Assembly (NCBI RefSeq): GCF_021018895.1
Contig: NC_079384.1
Coordinates: 10,463,140 to 10,527,139 of the forward strand
Reading direction: 5' to 3'
DNA: 64,000 bases
Source: Seriola aureovittata
Taxonomy: Eukaryota > Chordata > Actinopteri > Carangiformes > Carangidae
Position numbers and translations under genes: made by a program. The notes under the pieces were generated by a model, which was not told the DNA's origin, did not search any database, and worked only from the letters and a program-made list of their open reading frames with translations. Each line of letters opens with the position of its first letter. Positions within the stretch are counted from its first letter, which is position 1. Positions 54,101 through 64,000 of the stretch are shown here, piece after piece.

Positions 54101-57100
54101 ACAGACAAAACAAGGAATTAGAAAAAAATAACTTTTTTTAAAATTTATTATTATTGTGATGAAATTGACCACCAGTTGGTTAAAGATAAAGGTAAAACGA
54201 ATCTGCAGGGCTAGATGTTTCCCCCTGTTACCAGTCTTTATGCTAAGCAAAGCTAACCAGGTGTTGTTTGTAACGAGAATGGTATCAGTCCTCTCATCTA
54301 ACTCTCAAAAAGAAAGTGAACATTTCACAAATGTTAAACTGTTCCTTTTACATTATTTTCACATCTCACACCACAAAACATGAGTAAAACTGAAAGGTGA
54401 AGGAAGTTAAAATGGTTCGTTGACTTATCATAAACATTGTGTGTCTGTGGCAGAGTTTCAGAGAATGTGAATACCTTTGCAGCCTGTGGCAGTCCCCCTC
54501 ACCATACCGACTTGCCACCCACCTCATCTGGGAAGAATTACATACAATAACAACACTCCCCTCTGCCCGGGACATGGGCTCCATTCACAATAAACACAAT
54601 GTGTGATGTGTGCACTATGTGAGCTCACGTTGTATGTTTGTGTTCAGCAAAGCCAAGCTTTTGCACGGCGGAGTTCAACAAGATTCATGCACAAAGAAAA
54701 AGCCTTTTCAGGTTAGACAGTAGCTTTCTCCAGTCAGAGGGAGGAACTCTCAAGTTTCTCTGTTGCGGTTGAAACTTTTAAACAATGGGAATGAGTTTAG
54801 GTTTGGTAACTGTTAGGAGCTTTAACTCAGAGCCTCATGATCGTCCTCCTCTTTTAGAGACAGTGTGTCATCAAGTCAACACACATGATGTTACCCTGAG
54901 GGTTGTTATTGAGATCTTATGTGTAAAATAGGCATTACACTTATTCTGTTAGCAGTTGATTTGCCTACACTACTGACAGAAGTTATACATGTATTACATC
55001 TTTGCAAGAAATCACAACAAAGATGGAGGTATACTGTCTACCATTTTTTCATGGTCAGAGATATCAGGGCTTTCTTACGATATCTTCCACAAAACCATCA
55101 TCACTGGAAGTTAATGTGTCTTTAAAATCCAATTAGCAATATTTACAATGTTTTCATTTGGCAATGATTCTCTTGCATAACACAAGTAGCAAATAGTAAA
55201 ATTAGGCAGTTTATCTGTTGTGACTAAAGTTGGCAGTGGGGTAACTATCTTGGAATAATGTTCCCAAATCAGAATAATCGGGAGGTTCTCCTTATGCCCA
55301 CATTGTAGGCTATATGGATGTAGCCCAAATACAGAGTTAGCTTAGCGTAAAGGCTGGAAGCAATGGGGAAACAGCTAGCCTGGCTTTGTCCAGATATCGC
55401 AAATACACCTGCCAACACTTAAAAAGCTGACTTATTAACACATTTTTTCTCCTTTGTTTTATCTGCGCACTAAAACAACTTTGAAAATAGCTGAGCTAGC
55501 TGGTTCGGATCTCCCACTGCTCCTAGTTTTTATGCTAGCTAAGCTTATCACCTCCTGACTCCATCCATAAGGGACAGACATGAGAGTGGTACTGGTCTCC
55601 TCATCTAACTCTAAAAAAAAAAAAAATCCCTAAATGTCAAACCCAGATACGAGATGGCAGGATTCAAATGTCAGAGAAAGACAAGAGACACAAAGATAGA
55701 ATAGTAAGAAAAGGGCACATTTGCCTGCATAAAGTATAGAATAGAGATCATGGAGTCTAAAGTTACAGGCGTCTATCAGAAGTGTTCTGCATTATTGAAG
55801 CAATTCATTGTTCGTTAAGTAATAGTAGTTAAAATACATGAACAATTAATGAGATTGCTCTGGGGATATTTTAATTGAGCATTGTTAATTGCATAATGCA
55901 AAGTTTTGACGCAGACTGCTTTTCTGCCTCGTGCTTCATGACATCGTCAGATCTTGTATATCATTCAAAAACCCCCTTGCTTCCCCCTCAGAGAAATGTT
56001 TTGCTCTATTCCCCAAAGCCCATATATTAACATGAAAATACCTCTCTGCTTACTCATTGGCTGGTGTGGTGTAATAAGGCTAAAAATAAACCCATTTTTG
56101 GGCAGAAAAGGGCCTAGTGGGAGAGTGCTAGAAATGTTCTGTGTGTACAACATGGTCTGCTGTTGTCTTGAAATACCTTATTCAGTTCAGGGACAATTCC
56201 TCTCCCCCCACAGAATGGTGTAATTAAAAGCCAGAGGTCCTGTGGTCAGGTGGTAATGACAGTTTGTTCGTGGGTCATCTTTTATCCATGTCAGACTGTT
56301 CCAAGCAGCTTCCTGTCTCATTGTTTATCTGGGCATTGTTCGGCAGCGATAGGCCACAATGTTTTCTGCAGTGTCACTCTTTTATTGGCATGCACACTCA
56401 TATGCACATATGGATACATGGAATAACAGCAAAACCAATGTGCACAAATTTACTCACACATGCACTGAATCATCCAGCTAAAAATAAAAGCCCCCCAGAC
56501 ACCACGGGCACACAATGAAATGGGTTTTAGATCTCTACCAGTTGCAGGAACATGACTTACCACTTCTGCTTTCCAGTGTTAGGGGTCATGATTCAAGAGG
56601 TTACAAAGCCACTGAAAAAAAATACACTTAAAACATTTGGAGTGGCTGTAAACACACTGTTAGTGCTTGATGAAAACATGGCACTGTGCAATTCTAGCTG
56701 AACTTTAACAAGGCCAGCATGAATTTTTGAATATTGATGGTAAAGAATCCTCAAGATGAAGTGGAACCCTCAAATAAAGGTAAAACATCTCATTGCAAGA
56801 GGAAAATACAGCGAGAGTATGACAAAGGATTTACTCAATTGCTCCCTTAACAAACCACAGCCAAGCTGACCACCTTAACATTGTTCGAACCCACACAACT
56901 TTATTTTAAATTCTAGCGGAGTTTCCAAAATTTCCAAAGAAACCCTATGTGTCAGACTGAATATATCAAACTTAAGTTGATGCACAACAATTGACATAAC
57001 AATTATGTCAACCACTGACCACGACTGCCTTTCACTTTCCGCTTTAACAGCTACCATCATACCCTCCTTCTCACACAGACTTTCACTTGGCCTCATTGTC

Positions 57101-60100
57101 CTCTTTTCCGTTGTTGTTTATTTGATTCCTCAAGTGGAAGTTACACCAATAAACAGTGTTAAAGTAGCTTTGTCAGAGAATGTTAATGTCTTGGCTGATT
57201 TAATAACCTCCTCAGCTCCACTGATAGTTTGGTGGATTCATCACCATATACTCATGTTGTGCAAAAAGGTGCAGTTCAAACCTGCAAAACTTGATTTTAA
57301 ATTCAAGTCAGGATCCCAAGGTCAGCGGAGATAACAAATGTATCAGGAGGAAACAAGTAAAAACTGTTTTTCAATACTTTGCTCAATGTAAGTGACGCAC
57401 TGGTCCAAGCAAGTACCCAATACTGTATGTGCATAAATCAGAAAAAATGTTACTTAACACAGCATTTGAGGCCAAATAGGAACTTCAGTATTTAACTTGT
57501 TATGGTTGTCTGTTTCATTTTGAATTTTATTTTCCTGTCCCTTCTCTCCTGCCAGGCCACGGTGTCTGTAACTGTGGCTTCTGCCAGTGTGCACCAGACT
57601 GGCAAGGTGAGAACTGCAACTGCTCCAGACGTACTGACACCTGTATGTCCAACCTGGGTCTGCTGTGCAGCGGGAGGGGCCAGTGTGTGTGCGGGGCCTG
57701 TGAGTGCACCCAGCCCGGGGCGTACGGGGCCACATGTGACAAGTGTCCCACCTGCCCTGACGCCTGTACCATGAAGAAGTGAGTCTGCATACAGATGAGC
57801 TTGCACAAAGAGTTTTCATATTTATATATCTAGAAAGCTAATTGAAATGAACTGATGGCCTACGTTTTTCCACTTGAAGGGAGTGTGTGGAGTGTAAGCA
57901 CTTCAAGAGGGGCAAGCTGTTTGAGGACAACACCTGCTCTCGAATCTGCAAGGATGAAATCCAGCTAGTGGATGAATTAGGTGAGATGCTCAGCTGACAA
58001 AAACTCCAACCATAAACTCAATAATTTTATAATAATATAATATAATATAATATAAAAGTATTTAGTTACCATTTTGTGGCAGGTTAAAGCAGTCCTCTGT
58101 TACTTTTGCTGAACAGTGGAAAATGTGGCAACTACAGCATAATGGTTAATGCAAAAATAAAAATACTGTAACAGTAGCAACAAAAGAAAAGTCAGAAGCT
58201 CTGCAAACTGACTAAGCAATGTCAGTTAAATAGCAAAATCGACCCAATGTTTGCTAATAGAAGCTAACTTTAGCCGCCATAAGCTACTGGTCATACCAGA
58301 CCACATAAGTCTGTGGCAGCAAACCTCAATCTATTGAGTTTTCATTTGATTAGAAGTTTATGGAAGTTGCTCCATGGATTTCAATATGAGCTTTTATAGA
58401 ATTTAAATACAAAGAAGACCAAACGATCTGTGGGTTCACGCTGCTTTCTAAAGAAGGTATCCATTTCACCACAAATAAGAAAAAAGAGATATAAAAAAAG
58501 AGATGCATGTCTTGATTCATTGATGAACCCTTTTCTTTTCATTATTTTTTTTTTTTTTTTAATGCAGTGCTCCATGACACAAATGCTGTGAACTGCACTT
58601 ACAAAGATGAGGATGATTGCGTGGAGCATTTCCAGTACTATGAAGACGCCAGTGGCAAGTCCATCTTGTTTGTCGTCAAAGAGCCCGGTAAGAGAGATGC
58701 CTGCAGCCTCACTAGTTCACTAGTTTACTGTTTTACTGTTTTGATTATCCCAGTGAAAAAGCTCTGATAAAACAACAGTGCACTACCGGCCCAGCATCAA
58801 ACAGCAAACAAACATCAACTACTGGCTGGTGATTACAGGGAAGCTGAAGCAGCTTTAGTGGAACTGGTGAAAAGGGGAGCGACTATTGTACTGGCTAGAG
58901 ACACGAGTCCAAATGAATGCTCATGTTGATCTGCGTCCACTGGGTGTTTTTTTGCTAACATGTTAGCTGTAATAATTTTAAACAATTATACTATGTCCAG
59001 TGTTTTGTTTACAGGTCGTTCCACTGCCCCCAAGTGGCCAAAAAGATGAATCCATTAATAATGCTTTAAGGACAGATACTTTATAATAAGTAAATATGGT
59101 TGATAATTATAATACATAAATTATTAATGATAATATATGTGGAAGAGGTGAAGGAAGCCACAATGGCAAATCAAACAAAGATAAAATATACAACCACAAA
59201 GCATCACCAACCTACAGTATATTCATTATACCACGCTTCCTCACCTTGTGAAATCAGTGTGTTTTTCTACGCCCAAGTACAAGTTGTCACTTCCCTGCTG
59301 CACGCCCTTCATCTGCTTGTTAAGTGGCCAAATAGAAAGCGTGTTCGGTGGTAAAAACAGCCTTTAATGACCATCAGTGCCCGCAGAGAAAGTCTGTCTC
59401 TGGGTCTGCCTTTAATGAATGTGTGTGTTTAATTTAGGCACAACTGGGTAGCAGAGAAGTACACCAAAATTTGCCTTCAACACAGTGCACCCTGCCGTGT
59501 CAAAGAGGGTCGTAAACAGCTGCCCAGCTCCTTGAAGAACCCGCTGACTCTACATATCCTCCAGAGGAAAGCGGGTAGAGAGAGAGAGAGAAAACTAAGT
59601 AAGCAAAAGAAAGGGAAATAAAATTTTTAGAAATGAAACTATAGAATAAAGCTGTATTATGAAGGAAAAATAAAAGAAAGGAGGGAGACAGGAAATAGAC
59701 ACCCCTCAAAATTAACGAAGCATATTTCTCATTTAGAAGTTAATAAATAATGTTGCAGAATGAAAAACCAATCTGGTATGATTTGTATATAAGCCAGTGT
59801 GGTGGCAGCTCTAAGGATCAAAAGGGTCGGTTTAAAACAGGAAATGGAAGACAGTAGGAATGAGGAGAGAGGAAGAGGAGTAAAGCTTTGATGTTGGCTG
59901 TAAAAGTTCACCCTGGTTCCCCCCATAGGTTACACAAGCGCTGCTATCCACATACGTATGTGCTGCAACCAGTACGAACAACACAGAAAACAAGAAAAAG
60001 AAAATCTCTCATCTGAAATAATAAAACATTTTTACGACTTTTGTTGACCCAATAGCTCATAGTAGGATGCTGACTGAGAGCTTTCCAGGGCCTTTAAAAG

Positions 60101-61980
60101 ACGATCTATAACCTCGACCTTCATTCTTTTTCCCCTCACAAAGCTGGCCTAATGCACCCATTTAAGTTTTTGCAACAAAACCGCAGTTTTGTGTTGAGAA
60201 TCAATTAAGCCTGGAAACTAGAGGCCAAACAAACCAGTGAACTAATGAGAGTGTTGAAATGATGACTTGCCTTCTTCCTGAAACTCCCAAACTTGTGAAC
60301 AACTATAAACCAGCAGCTGCAGATATAAAATGAAGCATGATTCAGCAGTGCATGGCCTATTACTCCCATCAGGTTTATTCAGAAACATATTTGGCGGTTC
60401 ATTTGGTTAATGTGGTTTGCCAGAACAGCTTATGGTGGGGAAAATGACCAAAGAGAGCACAACAAGTGATGTGTTATCCCTGTTTTGTGTAGGGAAGTCT
60501 TGATGTTAATGCCTCTGTGAAAGGGAGGACTGTCAGTCATCTATTGTACAGCCTTCTTGAAACTGTGCAAATCAGATTCCTGTTGATTTTTGCCTGACCA
60601 CAATGAGGGGTGGGAGATTTGTGGCCTGGCTGTGCGAGGGTGCTATTTTCCACTTCAGCCCATCCTCATTTCTGCTCTTTGGTATGTTAAAGTCGCATTG
60701 CCTTCTGGTCATCCCTGTTATCCAGCCCCTGTTCTCTCGCATCACTTCACATATTGTAATTCATGCTAGAAGGAACCACACCACTGGGTTCAATCCCCTA
60801 TGCCTGACAGCGGAGCAGGTGGCAATATCATGATGCTCTGCATTTCAATGGTACACATATTTAGCAGAAGAGTGAGCTGCAGCAAAAGCATCAACCATGT
60901 GAGTGAAGGACGAGACACAGAGGAAACAGTATTTTGAAATCAGACTTCCTCTGGCCTGGCTTCTGGTTTATCGTCTTCTGTGTGTTTCCGTTTCACATTC
61001 CTTTATCTCTTCCTCCTAGACTGCCCAAAGGGTCCAGACATTTTGGTGGTGCTTCTGTCAGTGGCGGGAGCCATCTTGTTCCTCGGCCTGGCGGCTCTGC
61101 TTATCTGGAAACTGTTGGTCACCATCCATGACAGACGGGAGTTCGCCAAATTTGAGGAAGAACGCGCTCGTGCCAAGTGGGACACGGTTAGTGAATGTAG
61201 TTCAAGGTGGCACGTGTGTGAAAGTTCTGTGAACTGGTATCTTTGGGAACTACCAGTGTGTTGTTTGTTTAATACTAAGACTGAAATCTAAATAATTACA
61301 TTTTAAAAGTTTTGATTTAAAGTTTATTAATGTTCCACTTCAGCCCATCCTTGGTGTCTGAAATGTGCCTCATTTCGACTGTTTAAAACACACAAAAACG
61401 TGTCTGTACACACAAACACATGTACACACACACATGAGGCCACACACACAGTCTATTGCTCTCGTTTTCTGAAGATGTTTTTTATTATTTCTATGGCATG
61501 CTGTTACTCCCAGCAGAACAAAAGACAGCCAACGGAAGGGCTGGGTTTAAATTAGCTAACGCTAATCAGCCTTTACTGGTAATAGGCCTCTTTGTGGCCT
61601 CAAAAATCCCACAGGCCTGAAACCACAAAGATTCACAGTAGTTTAAGGATGCTGTGAGTAACAGGAGTGAGAACATAAGGCACACGTTCAAGGTCATATA
61701 TGTGACTAAAATACAAGGTAGGATGGGTGACATGTATAGGGAATGAATTGCATTAAATTTTTTATTTTAATTAAAATTTTCTATTATGTGATGCCATTGG
61801 GACTTTTAAAGTACATGTTAGGAGTTTCCTATAATCTTGAACCACAAGATTTATTTTGTGTCTGTCAAACTGACCTTAACATACACGTCTTTTTGTGTAT
61901 TTGACAAACAGGGACACAATCCTCTCTACAAAGGAGCCACCTCTACCTTCACAAACATCACGTACAGAGGAAAAGACTGA
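45118..61980 (+). CDS. itgb3: itgb3, integrin beta-3, complete, fifteen exons
   Basis: Type I membrane integrin subunit that pairs with alpha-IIb (fibrinogen receptor of platelets/thrombocytes) or alpha-V. Fifteen exons join in frame to 789 residues (human 788). A signal peptide spans about 1-24 and a PSI domain about 27-75. The beta-I domain has MIDAS D146/S148/S150 in DLSYS, ADMIDAS D153/D154 and NRDAPEGG. Four cysteine-rich EGF modules lie at about 455-625, then the beta-tail and one TM helix (about 718-743: [21 protein letters not shown]). The tail has [24 protein letters not shown] (Tyr773) and NITY (Tyr785). [13 protein letters not shown] and KWDT identify beta-3 rather than beta-5 or beta-1. 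The ATG has A at -3 and G at +4. Odd points: the terminus is RGKD instead of human RGT, and the specificity loop contains an added sequon. The teleost a/b paralogue was not resolved. Confidence 0.95.
45191..46200. other. itgb3 intron 1
   Basis: About half is a reverse copy of repeat family A (45,500-46,015). No other feature was seen. Confidence 0.7.
45500..46015 (-). repeat. Dispersed repeat, family A (copy 3, reverse)
   Basis: The right end AGTACTTAGTTACTTTCCACC, the block GAAATGTAGTGGAGTAGAAG and CAGTATTTCCCTC mirror the family A head at 21,195. It lies in itgb3 intron 1. Confidence 0.78.
46201..46286 (+). CDS. itgb3: itgb3 exon 2: PSI domain
   Basis: Acceptor TTGGTTCCAG. Encodes [20 protein letters not shown] and PSCAWCFQE; donor GTAGGT. 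Confidence 0.93.
46287..47000. other. itgb3 intron 2
   Basis: No feature recognised beyond the splice sites. Confidence 0.7.
47001..47205 (+). CDS. itgb3: itgb3 exon 3: PSI/hybrid domain
   Basis: Acceptor TTTCTGTCAG. Encodes [19 protein letters not shown] through HITLRP; donor GTCCGC is weak at +3, but phase 1 agrees with the next exon. Confidence 0.92.
47406..47658 (+). CDS. itgb3: itgb3 exon 4: MIDAS
   Basis: Acceptor TTCCCCAG. Encodes [20 protein letters not shown] with the MIDAS DxSxS, and ends in NPCY plus two bases of the next codon; donor GTGAAT. Confidence 0.95.
47659..49225. other. itgb3 intron 4
   Basis: Holds the second copy of repeat family B. The remainder is unremarkable and AT-rich. 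Confidence 0.7.
48450..48880 (+). repeat. Dispersed repeat, family B (copy 2)
   Basis: It shares with the copy at 35,515 the ordered words GGCAATGTTAGTCGGTC, TTCATGGTTCCCAGATGA, AAGTGCTATTTTGC, CAAATGTTAGCATC, GTGAGCATGTTAGCGTCC and TACAGCCTCACA. More decayed than copy 1. Confidence 0.72.
49226..49388 (+). CDS. itgb3: itgb3 exon 5: specificity-determining loop
   Basis: Acceptor TTGACAG. Encodes [20 protein letters not shown] and [19 protein letters not shown]. Donor GTGGAG after 49388 is weak, but length and homology (human VCDEKIGW, here VCKKQIGW) fit. Confidence 0.92.
49646..49807 (+). CDS. itgb3: itgb3 exon 6: beta-I domain
   Basis: Acceptor GGGAACCAG. Encodes [20 protein letters not shown] and [15 protein letters not shown] through MSTTM; donor GTTAGT. 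Confidence 0.94.
49972..50067 (+). CDS. itgb3: itgb3 exon 7: beta-I domain
   Basis: Acceptor GTCCCATAG; 32 codons [20 protein letters not shown] through VPLYQ; donor GTCAGG. Confidence 0.95.
50068..51109. other. itgb3 intron 7
   Basis: AT-rich, no recognised feature. Confidence 0.7.
51110..51199 (+). CDS. itgb3: itgb3 exon 8: beta-I domain
   Basis: Acceptor CATCTTGTAG; 30 codons [20 protein letters not shown] through IQKAYA; donor GTAAGT. Confidence 0.95.
51200..51819. other. itgb3 intron 8
   Basis: It begins with a short CA tract (about 51,210-51,243). Nothing else was recognised. Confidence 0.7.
51820..51954 (+). CDS. itgb3: itgb3 exon 9: hybrid domain
   Basis: Acceptor GTTGCCAG; 45 codons [25 protein letters not shown] and [11 protein letters not shown]; donor GTCAGT. 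Confidence 0.95.
51955..53363. other. itgb3 intron 9
   Basis: Includes a GT tract (about 53,240-53,278) just before exon 10 and a pyrimidine-rich stretch (about 52,600-52,950) whose 126-codon frame has biased composition and no recognisable family. Confidence 0.7.
53364..53790 (+). CDS. itgb3: itgb3 exon 10: hybrid end and EGF modules 1-2
   Basis: Acceptor CCCACTCAG; 427 bases, 142 codons plus one. Encodes [30 protein letters not shown] and a dense cysteine series ([15 protein letters not shown]) up to GELCSG; donor GTAAGA. Confidence 0.96.
54150..54350 (+). repeat. Dispersed repeat, family C (copy 1)
   Basis: Contains TTTCCCCCTGTTACCAGTC, TTTATGCTAAGCAAAGCTAACC, TCATCTAACTCTCAAAAAGAA and AAACTGTTCCTTTTA in the order of a SINE-like repeat common in percomorphs. 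No open frame. Confidence 0.72.
55320..55645 (+). repeat. Dispersed repeat, family C (copy 2)
   Basis: Contains AGAGTTAGCTTAGCGTAAAG, TTTTTATGCTAGCTAAGCTTA, GGGACAGACATGAGAGTGGT and CCTCATCTAACTCTAAAAA. It parallels copy 1 about 1.2 kb away, with a longer 5' part. Confidence 0.75.
57556..57778 (+). CDS. itgb3: itgb3 exon 11: EGF modules 3-4
   Basis: Acceptor TCCTGCCAG. Encodes [37 protein letters not shown] and [13 protein letters not shown]; donor GTGAGT inside AAG|AAG. Confidence 0.95.
57880..57980 (+). CDS. itgb3: itgb3 exon 12: beta-tail start
   Basis: Acceptor CACTTGAAG. Encodes [20 protein letters not shown] and [14 protein letters not shown]; donor GTGAGA. Confidence 0.94.
57981..58567. 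other. itgb3 intron 12
   Basis: Has a TAATA/TATAA-type short tandem at about 58,028-58,056 and a T run right before exon 13. Confidence 0.7.
58568..58687 (+). CDS. itgb3: itgb3 exon 13: beta-tail domain
   Basis: Acceptor after a T run, AATGCAG. Encodes [20 protein letters not shown] and [12 protein letters not shown]; donor GTAAGA. Confidence 0.94.
58688..61019. other. itgb3 intron 13
   Basis: No exon recognised. It holds the reverse CTCF-like motif at 59,024-59,037. Confidence 0.7.
59024..59037 (-). promoter_or_regulatory. CTCF-like motif, reverse orientation
   Basis: On the minus strand CCACTTGGGGGCAG matches the CTCF core at 13 of 14 positions and is preceded by TGG. The surrounding words (CCAAGTGGCCAAAAAG) may come from an old repeat, so functional weight is low. 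Confidence 0.35.
61020..61186 (+). CDS. itgb3: itgb3 exon 14: transmembrane and proximal tail
   Basis: Acceptor CTTCCTCCTAG. Encodes [11 protein letters not shown], the membrane helix and [20 protein letters not shown] through KWDT; donor GTTAGT. Confidence 0.96.
61187..61911. other. itgb3 intron 14
   Basis: Contains a loose CA-rich stretch (about 61,388-61,450). No gene. Confidence 0.7.
61912..61980 (+). CDS. itgb3: itgb3 exon 15: distal cytoplasmic tail
   Basis: Acceptor ACAAACAG. Encodes [20 protein letters not shown] then KD and TGA at 61978-61980. The NPLY (talin) and NITY (kindlin) motifs are both intact. Confidence 0.96.
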   Translation, partial: GHNPLYKGATSTFTNITYRGKD

Positions 61981-62200
61981 TGCTACTGAACAGGGATGAA
62001 GAATAAAGGATGAAATAATGGACTTTGCGGAAAGGCACCGAATCATGTGCAGGCCTCTACTGTCACAAGACAATAATTAGTAATTATTTGTGTTTGTAAA
62101 TATGTAGAAATGATTCTGAGGACACATTTTTATCAGGGATTTGTCATGAACATCCACTTGAGGTATTGTTTTGTGAGAACTGTTTTGTTGTGCAGGCCAA

Positions 62201-62206
62201 AATAAA
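62201..62206 (+). terminator. itgb3: Candidate itgb3 polyadenylation signal
   Basis: AATAAA about 220 bases after the stop codon. A second AATAAA at 62,932-62,937 would give a longer 3' UTR of about 970 bases; the sequence alone does not decide between them. Confidence 0.55.
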
Positions 62207-62209
62207 GGT

Positions 62210-64000
62210 TTAGTTCACCTATACTTTCATCTTGCCAATGTATCCAGCCATGTATATCGTATTTATTTTATATGCCTATGTATTGACAACCACTGTGCAC
62301 ATAGTACATGGACTATAGTCTGTATATATATTGCTAAAAGCATCCAAAAATTACATTTTAGTTCTAGTTAAGCTGGAAAACCCACAGACCTTGCCAGTAT
62401 TGATAGTCTTCATTATTATTTTTTTAATCTTTGGTGGAAAATACTATCAAAAGAGAACTATTGGCAGCAAGATCTGTGGATTAACAAATGTTTCCTTGGC
62501 AAATAAAACAAAAAGTATTCTCATGACTGGATACCACTGAGGCTAAGTGGGATAAATCTATTTTAAAAAAGTGATGTTTGTGGACTAATGTTTGAGGTCA
62601 GTGGAAGAACTGAAGTGCAGATAATGTTACGCAAAACAAACTTCATTTCCTGATCATAATGTTGGGATTTCCTGTTATCGGTACACAGTGGAACTATGGC
62701 GAGATAAACTGTCTTTAATTCCCAGAAGTGACTTCTGGAGATGTGATGTGGTTTTAGGTGAACTCTTCATTTCCTGAAAACTGGTGCAGTTTCATGTGTA
62801 GACTCTTAGAGATAAGTGTTATCGGTGTCACTAATTGTATGTTTTTACTAAAATATGTAGACACTGTATTTCATTCATTCTTTCCGATGAGGTTAAAGGT
62901 GTCCAGGTTTGAGATGTCAAAGACAAAGGCAAATAAACATGAGCTTGTTTCCATAACGATTACAAATTTGGGACTTTTATCATTGTGACTTTATTCTAAA
63001 TGACTGATATTTGTAAAGGCAAAACAGTGACAGATTTCTGCTGTGTTTCTGTTTTAAAAGTTGAAAACTTGAGAGCTGTGGTGTCCAGTGATATGCATAC
63101 ACTCAATAAGTTCTCATCTCATCATTTTTATTGATGTCCATTTTGCAGCCTGTTTGATTTGTTAAACAATCGGCCTACTCAGGATGACACGCATGAGCAG
63201 AAAGGTGTGGGTCAGGCTAATTAGCAAATTTAATCATTCCAAATTACCCGTTTACATTACAGGAATTAACTAAAAACCCAGATGGATGATAATTACTTGT
63301 TTGAAATGATTACTATTAGATTTGTGGCTAACATGCTCCCCAAAAATTGTCAATGAAGTGTGCAGGGCTTTTTGTCTGCAATCCTCTGCTTCCATCTCCT
63401 GGACTTAAACTGCAAGTAGAGTTTACTGTACTGATCCTTGTGGTAACTATAGTTCATCTAACTCACTATCAAATATACAAGATAAATTGTCTCAGCTGAA
63501 TTACACGTGCAGCAGTGTGAATGTGGTTTAAGCCTAGGAGTTGCAGACATAAAGCCCTGCACAGTCACTAAGTCATTTATGGAGTTATCGGTGCTGTGCC
63601 AGGCAAAAAAGCACACAACACCCCTTTTAATTTGGAGATGCCCGTATCATTTATGCTGCTATGTGAGGGCTTTATGCATTTAACTAATGCAAAGGAAAAT
63701 ACTACACATATACAATTGTGGGCAACAAAGACAAAATTTGCAGAAACACTGATGTTATCTAACCCATTCAGACTCTGAAATTAAAAGTTCCATTTTAATG
63801 GAAGTTTCAAAAAATTCAAAATTGTGAAGCAAAAAAGGTGTTTTGTGATTTTGGAGAGGTGTTTGTGCCTCAAGTCACGCAAATGTTGGCTTTTACGCTC
63901 TCTATGTTGTAAAAAATTCTTATCTAATATTTTTGTAAAAAAATGATATTACTTGTTCAGTGCTGGACTTGGCAACTCATCAGGCTCCAGTGGTCCAACT
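62210..64000. other. Downstream of itgb3
   Basis: 3' UTR continuation or intergenic DNA. No coding frame with recognisable similarity or splice context was seen. Confidence 0.6.

Larger units (their letters stand above)
53791..57555. other. itgb3 intron 10, 3.8 kb
   Basis: The largest itgb3 intron. Two copies of repeat family C occupy about 54,150-54,350 and 55,320-55,645. No exon was recognised. Confidence 0.7.

Overview
The window is vertebrate nuclear DNA, almost certainly from a ray-finned fish and probably a percomorph. Coding exons are short, flanked by GT/AG introns, and encode proteins close to human DNMBP, CPN1 and ITGB3. The non-coding part is rich in (CA/GT)n microsatellites and holds several dispersed repeat families that I recognise as common in percomorph genomes. 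There is no bacterial, phage or CRISPR content.

Layout. (1) 1-21,070, minus strand: the 5' half of dnmbp (Tuba, a scaffold/Cdc42 exchange factor). A probable non-coding first exon in a CpG-rich patch (about 20,636-21,060) is followed by a 12.4 kb intron and three coding exons (8206-8052, 6942-6820, 4084-1838). These encode four SH3 domains, a proline-rich linker and a coiled coil. The DH, BAR and C-terminal SH3 domains lie beyond position 1. A candidate alternative first exon for a short isoform ends at 270. (2) 21,070-25,560: intergenic and repeat-bearing. (3) 25,856-40,433, minus strand: a complete nine-exon cpn1 (carboxypeptidase N catalytic chain, 449 residues). (4) 40,434-45,117: intergenic between the divergent cpn1 and itgb3 starts, with a GT microsatellite, an NRF1-type palindrome and a 26-bp tandem repeat carrying inverted CCAAT boxes. 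(5) 45,118-61,980, plus strand: a complete fifteen-exon integrin beta-3 gene (789 residues). (6) 61,981-64,000: its 3' UTR and downstream DNA with no gene seen.

The three proteins do not form one pathway. Tuba organises actin and membrane at junctions and synapses. Carboxypeptidase N is a plasma enzyme that trims C-terminal Lys/Arg from kinins and anaphylatoxins. Integrin beta-3 pairs with alpha-IIb or alpha-V on thrombocytes and other cells. The cpn1-dnmbp tandem matches the human 10q24 order, whereas human ITGB3 is on 17q21, so the window crosses a boundary between two conserved syntenies.

All exon joins were done by eye from splice consensus, reading-frame phase and similarity to the human proteins as I remember them. 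The three reading frames close without frameshifts or internal stops. I found no convincing undescribed biological system. The most useful leads are new predicted N-glycosylation sites in the ligand-binding head of integrin beta-3, the phase-matched alternative dnmbp exon, and the putative regulatory array upstream of itgb3.
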